The notes under the pieces: generated by a model | Seen by the model: the letters and a program-made list of their open reading frames with translations, nothing else | Databases searched by the model: none | What the model was told of the DNA's origin: nothing | In this document: piece after piece, positions 26,174-33,668 of the stretch | How positions within the stretch are numbered: position 1 is the first letter of the stretch | Layout of the letters: every line of letters begins with the position of its first letter | Position numbers and translations under genes: made by a program | Assembly: GCA_016286055.1 (NCBI GenBank) | Contig: JAEERW010000004.1 | Location: 186,001 to 250,000, forward strand | Length of the DNA stretch: 64,000 nucleotides | Direction: 5' to 3' | Source of the DNA: Bacteroidales bacterium | GTDB lineage: Bacteria > Bacteroidota > Bacteroidia > Bacteroidales > UBA3824

Positions 26174-27739
26174 TTATCGATTACCCTCTATCACCTCCAT
26201 CTCCACCTCGTGTTTGGATGTGGATTTATTGTAGTTGATGCCGCAGAGGATGATGCGTTTTGAAAAGCCTTTTAGCGATGCGGGGTATTCTTTGCGGTGG
26301 ATTTGGTCGATGGCAGAGTCGGCGGTTTTGTCGTATTTGAGTTCTACAACGATGGCAGGATGTGATGAATTATGCAAAGGTATGAACACCATATCGGCAA
26401 AGCCTTTACCAGTAGGTAGTTCGTGGAATATCTTATAAAAAGGTTTGGCAGCGTAATATGCCAATACGATGGCGCAGCGCATTGAATTTTCGTCGTTAAA
26501 CTCCAAAAGGGATGATGCCTCAAAATGGTAGGAGTCGAATGCACGGGCGATTTTATCTTTGCGCAAGTTGAGAGTGTCGTCCAAAAGGTTGAGCGACGAG
26601 TTCACCGCCTTTGAAAGTTCGCCCCAACCTGCCACGCTGACTGCGTTTTCAAACTCTTCGGAAACCTCTGTATTAGGAATTGTTACGCTACGGGTCTCAG
26701 GATTGTACGAAAGGTATCCGAGGTGGACGAGAAGGGTTAGCACGTCGTCGCAATTGTCGATATTCTTCATATCGTTGCGGAAACTTGAAACCCTCACAGT
26801 GGCACTCTCTCCGTTCATCATACCTATAATCTTTGACCTTACATTGTCTGCGTCGGTGTGGAGGTAGGTTTCGATAGCCATAAAGGATGCCGTCTTCGAC
26901 CAATAACTATTGTAGTTGCGAAACAGAATCGACTGCATTACCGAAAATGGGTTGAACATAGATTTTTCGCGACCTATAATATAGCCATCGTAGGCGTGTT
27001 TCATAAGTTCAAAGTCCATATCGTTTTCCGCACAGAGTATTTTTACCTCGTCTTCGGTAAAACCATAATATTTGTCGGTTATGCCCGGATTTACGATGCT
27101 GTATTCCACAAAATTGTTCAACGCCGACTGGGTCCTTATCTTGATAATGGGCAGTATACCAGTCATATACACCAAGAGGAAAATCTTTTTAGCATTGTTC
27201 GATTTGAACATAGCACGCAGAAAGTTAACATACTCGTCTTGAATATCTTGATCCACATCTCTCACGAGCATATCCCACTCGTCGATTATGAGGATAAAGC
27301 GGTCGCCGGTTTTTTGGTTGATTTCTGCAAGGGCTTTGGAAAATGATTCTTGTTCTTGCAAAAAAGGATATGATTTTTTTAGGTCGGCAACAAAGCATTT
27401 CTGAGCCTCTTTCAATATCTCGTTTTTGGGAATGTCGGCAAACCTGTTCCAATCGATGTATATCGTGGGATATTTGTTGAGGTGAGTTTTATAGTCGGGA
27501 TTCATTGTGATTTCCAAGCCCTCGAACAGTTCTTCCGACTTTGACGAGCGGTCGTAGTAGGCATACGCCATCTGAGCCGCCACCGACTTGCCAAAACGGC
27601 GGGGACGGGAAATGCAGATAAACTTGTTCTCGGTATCAAGATTATTGTTTAAAAAGGTCAATAATCCTGACTTGTCAACGAAACTGCTGTTGATAACGCT
27701 CCTAAAATCGCTGTTGCCGTAATCAATGAAGTCGCTCAT
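26174..27739 (-). CDS. AAA-ATPase-like / PD-(D/E)XK protein
   Basis: 521 residues. The N-terminal half is an AAA-ATPase_like domain (PF09820 type) with an unusual Walker A SRPRRFGKS and a Walker B ILIIDEWDML. The C-terminal third carries a PDDEXK nuclease-like domain (PF08011 type) with VVELKYDK as the E-x-K motif. These proteins are greatly expanded in gut Bacteroidota; a role in conflict or mobile DNA is often assumed but unproven. A TATTTTTG box lies 26 nt upstream. It stands alone, with non-housekeeping neighbours. Confidence 0.85.
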   Translation of the reverse strand: MSDFIDYGNSDFRSVINSSFVDKSGLLTFLNNNLDTENKFICISRPRRFGKSVAAQMAYAYYDRSSKSEELFEGLEITMNPDYKTHLNKYPTIYIDWNRFADIPKNEILKEAQKCFVADLKKSYPFLQEQESFSKALAEINQKTGDRFILIIDEWDMLVRDVDQDIQDEYVNFLRAMFKSNNAKKIFLLVYMTGILPIIKIRTQSALNNFVEYSIVNPGITDKYYGFTEDEVKILCAENDMDFELMKHAYDGYIIGREKSMFNPFSVMQSILFRNYNSYWSKTASFMAIETYLHTDADNVRSKIIGMMNGESATVRVSSFRNDMKNIDNCDDVLTLLVHLGYLSYNPETRSVTIPNTEVSEEFENAVSVAGWGELSKAVNSSLNLLDDTLNLRKDKIARAFDSYHFEASSLLEFNDENSMRCAIVLAYYAAKPFYKIFHELPTGKGFADMVFIPLHNSSHPAIVVELKYDKTADSAIDQIHRKEYPASLKGFSKRIILCGINYNKSTSKHEVEMEVIEGNR

Positions 27740-27764
27740 AACTTTTTTGGTTATATGTTATGTG

Positions 27765-27772
27765 CAAAAATA
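27765..27772 (-). promoter_or_regulatory. -7 box of the AAA/PDDEXK gene
   Basis: TATTTTTG on the minus strand, 26 nt before the start codon. Confidence 0.55.
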
Positions 27773-27823
27773 GAGAATTGTTTTGACATAACAAAAATAA
27801 TTATGATATGTGTTTCAACATAT

Positions 27824-28834
27824 CTAATCCCCTTGGCTATCGCTGAAATCCTGCACGCACATATTGCGGTATTGCTTGTGCGAGCCGATGGCGGTGCCTA
27901 TGCGGGTGTATTTTTCGCCTAAAATGTTGCGACGGTGTCCGCAGCCTGACACACCATCATCTATAAGTAATTGACGCACAATCTGCATTGCATCGGAATA
28001 CCCAAACGAGATATTTTCGGCTATAAATCCGCCTCCAAAATAATTGCGTAGACGTTTGCCCATACTTGTACCGTCGGACGATTCGTGCTGAACCAAACCC
28101 TTTGGACCAATGTCGTTTACGTGATATTTGGCAGCATCGTACATTTTTTGGTTGGGATAGAGCATAGGAAGATTCTTAACCTGAGGAAGTTCCTTTAACA
28201 GAGAACGTTCGTAAGAATTAGTTGAATTGCGCAAATCGGATAGATAACTCGACACAAATGTTGCACCGTCAAGACGCGCAAGATTACAATAAATAATCAC
28301 AAGTTTCTCCTCGTTGGTAAGATACGACGCATTGCCCACCGTGTTTGCCTTGGCTATCTGATCTGCCGTAAAGTTGCCGGGTTTGAAATTTGCCGGAAGG
28401 CTTGCAGAGGCATTGTTGTTGCTGATATTGTTGGTGTTAGATGCTCCGCCTGCAACGGTGCAGTAGCGCAGATACGAATCGTCGCTCCAAATGGTAAGCG
28501 AACCGTTGTCGGATTTGAGGAGTTGAAACCATTTTCGCTGACTGCCTGATATTGTGGATATTACTTCAATGTCGCCATCCGAATCGATATTCACCTTATA
28601 AACATTAAGGCTGCCGCTGTTGAGCCATACAAAAATATCGTTTGACGCCAGCACAAACACATCGCGACCGCCTATTCTCTCCACGCTTCCCGATTGGCTG
28701 ACCTTGCCGCCAGATACCTGTCCACGGCATTGAGAATCTACTTTGAAGGTTTTGCCCACAAGATTGGCAAAACTCTGCGGAAAAGCGGTGGTGCATAACG
28801 CCAATAGGGTTATTAACAATAGAAATTTTCTCAT
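27824..28834 (-). CDS. Secreted CAP-domain protein
   Basis: 336 residues with a signal peptide (MRKFLLLITLLALCTTAFPQ). Residues 20-115 form an unassigned beta-rich domain; a Ser/Asn-rich linker with SNTNNISNNNASASLP follows. From about residue 160 to the end is a CAP (SCP/PR1-like) domain: HESSDG, AENISFG and the signature GHRRNILG carry the conserved His and Glu residues. CAP proteins are extracellular and bind lipids or small ligands; some bacterial members are proteases or adhesins. The function here is open. Confidence 0.85.
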   Translation of the reverse strand: MRKFLLLITLLALCTTAFPQSFANLVGKTFKVDSQCRGQVSGGKVSQSGSVERIGGRDVFVLASNDIFVWLNSGSLNVYKVNIDSDGDIEVISTISGSQRKWFQLLKSDNGSLTIWSDDSYLRYCTVAGGASNTNNISNNNASASLPANFKPGNFTADQIAKANTVGNASYLTNEEKLVIIYCNLARLDGATFVSSYLSDLRNSTNSYERSLLKELPQVKNLPMLYPNQKMYDAAKYHVNDIGPKGLVQHESSDGTSMGKRLRNYFGGGFIAENISFGYSDAMQIVRQLLIDDGVSGCGHRRNILGEKYTRIGTAIGSHKQYRNMCVQDFSDSQGD

Positions 28835-28879
28835 AACTTCATAATTTATAAGTGATTAATAAATAAATGTTACTACCTA

Positions 28880-28887
28880 CAAATGTA
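28880..28887 (-). promoter_or_regulatory. -7 box of the CAP-domain gene
   Basis: TACATTTG on the minus strand, 45 nt before the start codon. Confidence 0.55.
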
Positions 28888-28985
28888 CGAAAAAAACGCA
28901 ACCGCTGTTACGTATTTTTCGGTTTTGCACTAAGTTTTTCGCTTAAACCCCTCACAAACACTTGCAAAAGGGGTTTCGGGTGTTT

Positions 28986-28993
28986 TATCTTTG
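28986..28993 (+). promoter_or_regulatory. -7 box of the ammonium uptake operon
   Basis: TATCTTTG, 41 nt before the first gene of the barrel-glnK-amt unit; CTTG at 28961 is a possible -33 element at slightly long spacing. Confidence 0.6.
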
Positions 28994-29034
28994 CACCGTA
29001 AACAAGAAATAGTAATAACTAAAAGTAAAGAAAA

Positions 29035-29772
29035 ATGAAGAAGATTTTTTTAACAGCGATGATGGCCGCAGCAGTTTTTTCGGCCGCCGCACAAGAGGAA
29101 GAAGCGGTAGAAAGTCCGCTAACGTTTGAAACAAATTTAAATTCAAATGCACTTTGGCGTGGAACACACGTTACAGGTCTCTCCGCCGAAGGCATTATCA
29201 ATTACTCAGTTGCCGGATTCAGCGCAGGTGTTGACGCTATTTCGGCTATCGGCAAAGACGACTACAATGAGTTAGACTTTTATATAAGTTATCAGTTTAA
29301 GGGTACTTTTGTTTCGCTCACCGATTATTCGTGGACAATGGACAAGTTTGAATATTTCGGACCTTACAAAGAGTACCATTTTCTTGAACTCGGCGTGGGA
29401 TACGATTTTTCGGAAATCACCGACCTGCCGCTGTCGATAAGTTACAACGTGATGCTTGCCGGCGCCAACCGCACAGCCGACGACAAACAAGGCTATTCTT
29501 CTTACTTAGAAATAGGTTTTGCCCCGTCGCTCGCTTGCGGAATTGATTTAGACATTGCCTTAGGTATGGCTTTGGAAGGCGAAGAGTCGGCTCTGATGTA
29601 CACCAAGAAAGATGGGTTCAACGTCTGCAACACAAAGTTCGGAGTGTCAAAAACTTACAATCTCAAAGATTTCTGCACCGTAACGCCTAATGTAAACGTA
29701 ATGTGCAATCCCACAGGTTTTGGCGATCACGGCGAGGCTTATTTCTCAGCAGGCGTAGGTTTCGCATTCTAA
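29035..29772 (+). CDS. Outer-membrane barrel protein of the ammonium uptake operon
   Basis: 245 residues with a signal peptide (MKKIFLTAMMAAAVFSAAAQ). The mature part starts FETNLNSNALWRGTHVTG and continues with amphipathic strands, ending in a terminal aromatic residue (AYFSAGVGFAF), as expected of a beta-barrel recognised by the BAM complex. The start resembles the TorF-type putative porins. In Bacteroidota such a gene commonly precedes glnK and amt, so it is likely a channel or sensor for nitrogen compounds at the outer membrane. Confidence 0.75.
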   Translation: MKKIFLTAMMAAAVFSAAAQEEEAVESPLTFETNLNSNALWRGTHVTGLSAEGIINYSVAGFSAGVDAISAIGKDDYNELDFYISYQFKGTFVSLTDYSWTMDKFEYFGPYKEYHFLELGVGYDFSEITDLPLSISYNVMLAGANRTADDKQGYSSYLEIGFAPSLACGIDLDIALGMALEGEESALMYTKKDGFNVCNTKFGVSKTYNLKDFCTVTPNVNVMCNPTGFGDHGEAYFSAGVGFAF

Positions 29773-29862
29773 CTAATTTTTTTAGAGTTAATGTAAAGTT
29801 TAATATATTTATAGTTAAATACGTATTACACGTATAGAGCCATAAGTAAAAATCGTAAAACT

Positions 29863-30210
29863 ATGAAAAGGATAGAAGCAATTATCAGAAAGACCAAGTT
29901 TGACGAGGTTAAAGAGGCGCTTTTAGACTCAGACATCAACTGGTTTGAGTATCACGATGTACACGGAATCGGTCAGTCACGTCAGGAAAGGATATACCGT
30001 GGCGTGGTTTACAACACCGATATGATTGAGCGTGTGGCAATTACCATTATCTGCCGCGAAGTATGCGTAGACAACACCATAAATGTAATTCTCAAAACAG
30101 CCAACACCGGCGAAATTGGTGACGGCCGCATATTCCTAAGCGACGTTATCGACTGCTGGTCGATACGCACCGGCGAACACGGCGACACAGTGCTGAGAGA
30201 TAAGAAATAA
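29863..30210 (+). CDS. glnK: PII nitrogen regulatory protein
   Basis: 115 residues. The PII fold is clear from the start MKRIEAIIRKTKFDEVKEAL, the T-loop Tyr in IYRGVVY and the ATP-binding B-loop TGEIGDGRIFL. PII trimers bind ATP, ADP and 2-oxoglutarate and plug the ammonium channel when nitrogen is plentiful. The T-loop here (GQSRQERIYRG) differs from the usual GRQKGHTELYRG, so modification or contact with its channel may differ. Upstream is the barrel gene, downstream amt. Confidence 0.95.
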   Translation: MKRIEAIIRKTKFDEVKEALLDSDINWFEYHDVHGIGQSRQERIYRGVVYNTDMIERVAITIICREVCVDNTINVILKTANTGEIGDGRIFLSDVIDCWSIRTGEHGDTVLRDKK

Positions 30211-30260
30211 TTGACAATTCACAATTGACAATTAACAATTCACAATTGACAATTGACAAT
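30211..30260. repeat. Short tandem repeat between glnK and amt
   Basis: About five copies of a degenerate 7-10 bp unit (ACAATTGAC, ACAATTCAC, ACAATTAAC) fill the gap between glnK and amt. Confidence 0.8.
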
Positions 30261-30287
30261 GAGTATTAATCATTAATAAGAATTATT

Positions 30288-31532
30288 ATGGAAAGTATTT
30301 TATTAGATATAGCCCCCGTAGTAGAGGAGGCGAAAGACTATGTAAACGGTCTTGACACACTTTGGGTATTGTTGGGCGCGATGCTGGTGTTCTGGATGCA
30401 GCCCGGATTCGCACTCGTGGAGGCTGGTCTCACACGCGCAAAAAACACCGCCAACATACTTATGAAAAACTTCTGCGACTTTATGTGTGGCTCGGTATTG
30501 TACTGGATAGCAGGCTTTTCGATTATGTACGGAGCGGGCAACGCATTTATAGGCTGGGAAGGATTCGGCTTTATAGGTTCGGATTCAAACGTTCCCGCCG
30601 AGGCAACATTTATCTTTCAGACGGTGTTCTGCGCCACTGCCGCCACAATAGTTTCCGGTGCAATGGCAGAACGTACAAAATTCTCGATGTATTTTGTATA
30701 TTCAATTGTTATCTCATTGATAATCTACCCGATAGAAGGACATTGGAGTTGGGGTGGAGGATGGCTGTCAGAACTTGGATTCCACGATTTCGCAGGTTCA
30801 ACAGTAGTTCACCTCTGCGGCGGCGTGTTGGCATTGGCTGGCGCAATAGTTTTAGGTCCGAGGGTTGGCAAATACGGCAAGGACGGCAAATCTAAGGCTA
30901 TCCCCGGTCACAACCTAACACTCTGCGCATTAGGCGTGTTCTGCCTCTGGGTAGGTTGGTTTGGTTTCAACCCCTGCTCTACTGTGGCAGCAACAGGTTT
31001 TGACAACGCCACAAGTATGTCGCACGTGTTTGTAACCACCAATATGGCGGCTGCCACAGGCGGTATCGCAGCATTGGTTTACACTTGGGTTATCGACGGA
31101 AAACCCTCTCTCTCAATGGTTTGCAACGGTATTCTTGCAGGTTTGGTAGGTATCACAGCAGGTTGCGACTGCGTTCCGATCTGGGCTTCGGCTGTAATTG
31201 GCGTGGTAACATCTGTAATTATGTGTTTCTCAGTATCTTTCCTTGATAAGAAATGCCACATCGACGACCCCGTTGGTGCAGTTTCGGTACACGGCGTAGG
31301 CGGTATCATCGGAACAGTTCTCACCGGCGTATTCTGCGACTCAGCTATCAACGGAAGCGAGGTATCAATTGGTGTTCAAGCACTTGGCGCAGTTGCAGTA
31401 GCCGCTTTTGCATTCGTAATCGGTTATGTAGTGTTCATCATAATCAAGAAAACTCACGGCCTCCGCGTTGAAAAACGTATTGAGGAAGAAGGACTTGACG
31501 TTTACGAACACGGCGAGGCTTGCTACAACTAA
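30288..31532 (+). CDS. amt: Ammonium transporter Amt
   Basis: 414 residues with about eleven hydrophobic segments. The family hallmarks are present: WMQPGFALVEAGL near residue 36, GSTVVHLCGG with the first pore His, and VSVHGVGGIIGT with the second pore His. It moves ammonium/ammonia across the cytoplasmic membrane. The adjacent glnK product should block it. A terminator follows at 31558. Identity is secure. Confidence 0.96.
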   Translation: MESILLDIAPVVEEAKDYVNGLDTLWVLLGAMLVFWMQPGFALVEAGLTRAKNTANILMKNFCDFMCGSVLYWIAGFSIMYGAGNAFIGWEGFGFIGSDSNVPAEATFIFQTVFCATAATIVSGAMAERTKFSMYFVYSIVISLIIYPIEGHWSWGGGWLSELGFHDFAGSTVVHLCGGVLALAGAIVLGPRVGKYGKDGKSKAIPGHNLTLCALGVFCLWVGWFGFNPCSTVAATGFDNATSMSHVFVTTNMAAATGGIAALVYTWVIDGKPSLSMVCNGILAGLVGITAGCDCVPIWASAVIGVVTSVIMCFSVSFLDKKCHIDDPVGAVSVHGVGGIIGTVLTGVFCDSAINGSEVSIGVQALGAVAVAAFAFVIGYVVFIIIKKTHGLRVEKRIEEEGLDVYEHGEACYN

Positions 31533-31557
31533 ACAATTGTTGATATCCATTATTATG

Positions 31558-31591
31558 GCGAAGAGAAGGAGGTCTTCTCTTCGCTTTTTTT
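31558..31591 (+). terminator. Terminator of the amt unit
   Basis: GCGAAGAGAA (31558-31567) pairs with TTCTCTTCGC (31575-31584), followed by seven T. Confidence 0.9.
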
Positions 31592-31607
31592 ATTTTGGAC
31601 TGCGCTA

Positions 31608-33053
31608 TTAATTTGCAAACAAATCATCCATTGTAACAACGCTCTGCACCGCGCCCGAATACTCGTTTGGTTTGAGACCGAATGTGGTGATAAGTGTCAG
31701 ATGTAATGACAATTGCGATTTAGTTTGGGTGATAAAGGTTTGAAGTTTGTTGCGCAGGTTGCGGTCATAATCCTTGTCAATGCAAAAATCCGACATACAA
31801 AATTTTATTTCACAAATGTTTGCCACTTGGTCGGCGCGTTCAATCACCATATCAATTTGTGCATTGTTGTCGGCGTTGAGACTGCGCCAAGGCATCTCCA
31901 CAGTATTGACGGACGCAATGCCAAGCGCACGTTTTATCTGCCTGATATGCGCAAAACATACTTGCTCGAAAGCCAGACCTTGCCACGCTGACAAACGCCC
32001 CGAAGCAAAATTGTCGGCAAAGAAGTTTTCTCCGAGATTTTTCTTATAGCCGAATTGCAGATAAAACGACACAAATCTATCGGTGAGTTTGTAATACGTC
32101 AATTTTGCATTACCTTTGTAATTTTGGTACGACGTCACAAAATTGCTCACTTCCAATGTATTGAGGATTTTGCTGAGACCTCCGCCGTATGGGATACCTG
32201 TTTTTTGAGCAATCTCTTTGCGCGTGTAGCCCTCGCGTTTATGGGAGAGCGTTACGGCGATTTGTTTGTAATCGTCGGGGGATACAAACAGCGATTCAAA
32301 CAGCCTGTCGAACTCATTGCGCAGAGGTGCACGCTTGTCGAATATAAGGAAGTCGATGTTTTGAGCGAGGCTGAATTTTTTGCGCATCAACGACATATAA
32401 TACGGCACACCGCCAAATACCATATAGGCGACAGTCTGTTGGTAACGATTCATACTGATTCCCAACGTTTTGTAATATTCATCGCACTCGCTCAGCGTGA
32501 AAGGTTCAAGGTAAATTTCAGCAGTAACACGGTTGAAAAGTCCGCCGTGATTGTTGATCAACTTGTCGTTGAGCCACGATGTAGCGGAGCCGCACACTAT
32601 GAGCATAAGGTTTCTGTGCGACGCACCCCAGCCGTTCCAAAAATGCTCAAAAGCGGTTATGAACCCCGACCTCGGCGTATCCAACCAAGGCAGTTCGTCA
32701 AGAAACACTACCTGCTTGTCGTCGGTGCCAACCATCTTGCTTTCAAGCAGTTCTATGAGCATATCAAATGCTTCGAGCCAGTCTTTCGGGGTTCGACTGT
32801 CGGTGTAGTAACCATATTTGCGCAACGACGACGCAAAACTCCGGAGTTGTTTTTCAAGCATTTTGGTATCTTCGGTGTCTATTGGTGACAAACCAGAATG
32901 GTTGAAGGCAAACCTGCCGTTGAAATATTCATTTACAAGATACGATTTTCCGATGCGCCTCCGTCCGTAAACAACCACGAACTGCGCTGACTGTGAGCGG
33001 TATAGATTACCAAGATCTTCCTTTTGTTGCTTTCTTCCTATGATGCTGTCCAT
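31608..33053 (-). CDS. Archaeal-type AAA ATPase with DUF234 domain
   Basis: 481 residues. It begins with GRKQQKEDLGNLY and Walker A GRRRIGKS, with Walker B VVFLDELPWL and sensor region LMLIVCGSATSWL, all typical of the archaeal ATPase family. A winged helix follows (YTRKEIAQKTGIPYGGGLSK), and the C-terminal part matches DUF234, a PD-(D/E)XK-like domain with CEIKFCMSDF. Such genes are abundant and patchily spread in Bacteroidota. Its promoter lies inside a pair of palindromic repeats, hinting at self-regulation by the winged helix. Confidence 0.88.
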   Translation of the reverse strand: MDSIIGRKQQKEDLGNLYRSQSAQFVVVYGRRRIGKSYLVNEYFNGRFAFNHSGLSPIDTEDTKMLEKQLRSFASSLRKYGYYTDSRTPKDWLEAFDMLIELLESKMVGTDDKQVVFLDELPWLDTPRSGFITAFEHFWNGWGASHRNLMLIVCGSATSWLNDKLINNHGGLFNRVTAEIYLEPFTLSECDEYYKTLGISMNRYQQTVAYMVFGGVPYYMSLMRKKFSLAQNIDFLIFDKRAPLRNEFDRLFESLFVSPDDYKQIAVTLSHKREGYTRKEIAQKTGIPYGGGLSKILNTLEVSNFVTSYQNYKGNAKLTYYKLTDRFVSFYLQFGYKKNLGENFFADNFASGRLSAWQGLAFEQVCFAHIRQIKRALGIASVNTVEMPWRSLNADNNAQIDMVIERADQVANICEIKFCMSDFCIDKDYDRNLRNKLQTFITQTKSQLSLHLTLITTFGLKPNEYSGAVQSVVTMDDLFAN

Positions 33054-33066
33054 ATCGGCAATGTTT

Positions 33067-33166
33067 TAAAGTTGCCACAAAGATAAAAAAAATACTCTAT
33101 GTGGCAAAACAAACAAGCGTTAAAGTTGCCACATCGAGCAAAAAAAGTACTGATGTGGCAACTTTA
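33067..33166. repeat. Two tandem 54-bp palindromic units over the ATPase promoter
   Basis: TAAAGTTGCCACA at 33067 and TGTGGCAAAA at 33100 form the first imperfect palindrome. TAAAGTTGCCACAT at 33121-33134 and ATGTGGCAACTTTA at 33153-33166 form a second with perfect 14-bp arms. The units start 54 bp apart. The last arm overlaps the final codon of vsr by 3 bp. Confidence 0.95.
33078..33085 (-). promoter_or_regulatory. -7 box of the DUF234 ATPase inside the palindromes
   Basis: TATCTTTG on the minus strand, 25 nt before the start codon and enclosed by the first palindrome's two arms. Confidence 0.65.
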
Positions 33167-33667
33167 ATTTTTGCCAAACTTCTCGCTCGGTTCGGCAGCA
33201 ATGGAGTAAGGAACAGGCTCTTCGGGTTGGGGAGATTGAAAAAGCCGGATATAATTGGCATTGATACGTATTTCCAAACGTTTCATTGCGTCGTTGAGGT
33301 GTGAAGGCGAAAGTTCACATTCCCAAATGGTTATCACCTGCCAACCATTTTCTATCAGAATGTCGCGATTGCGGATGTCGCGGGCTTGGTTGCGGGCTAT
33401 CTTGCGCTGCCAAAAGTCGGTGTTGCTCTTGGGAATGCGGTATTTGGAGCATCCCTCGTGCCCGTGCCAAAAACAGCCGTTGACGAAAATTGCGGTGCGG
33501 TAACGCCTCAAAACTATATCGGGACTACCCGGCACACTCTTGACATTCAGGCGGTAACGGTAGCCGTTTTGCCAAAGATAACGTCTAACGAGCAATTCGG
33601 GCTTTGTGCCCTTGCTCTTGTTATGAAGCATACAGATATGCCTCTGTTCGGGTGTCAGCGGGTCCAT
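33164..33667 (-). CDS. vsr: Very-short-patch repair endonuclease
   Basis: 167 residues; nicks next to T:G mismatches made by deamination of 5-methylcytosine. The family motifs are complete: MLHNKSKGTKPELLVRRYLW, the catalytic Asp in GSPDIVL, and the zinc-binding FVNGCFWHGHEGC. It directly follows topB (1 nt apart). Vsr normally travels with a cytosine methyltransferase, but none lies in this window. Confidence 0.93.
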   Translation of the reverse strand: MDPLTPEQRHICMLHNKSKGTKPELLVRRYLWQNGYRYRLNVKSVPGSPDIVLRRYRTAIFVNGCFWHGHEGCSKYRIPKSNTDFWQRKIARNQARDIRNRDILIENGWQVITIWECELSPSHLNDAMKRLEIRINANYIRLFQSPQPEEPVPYSIAAEPSEKFGKN

Positions 33668-33668
33668 A

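Noticed and set aside
32055..32888. 277-codon plus-strand frame
   Set aside because: It is a shadow of the DUF234 ATPase gene on the other strand, with no sensible protein features.
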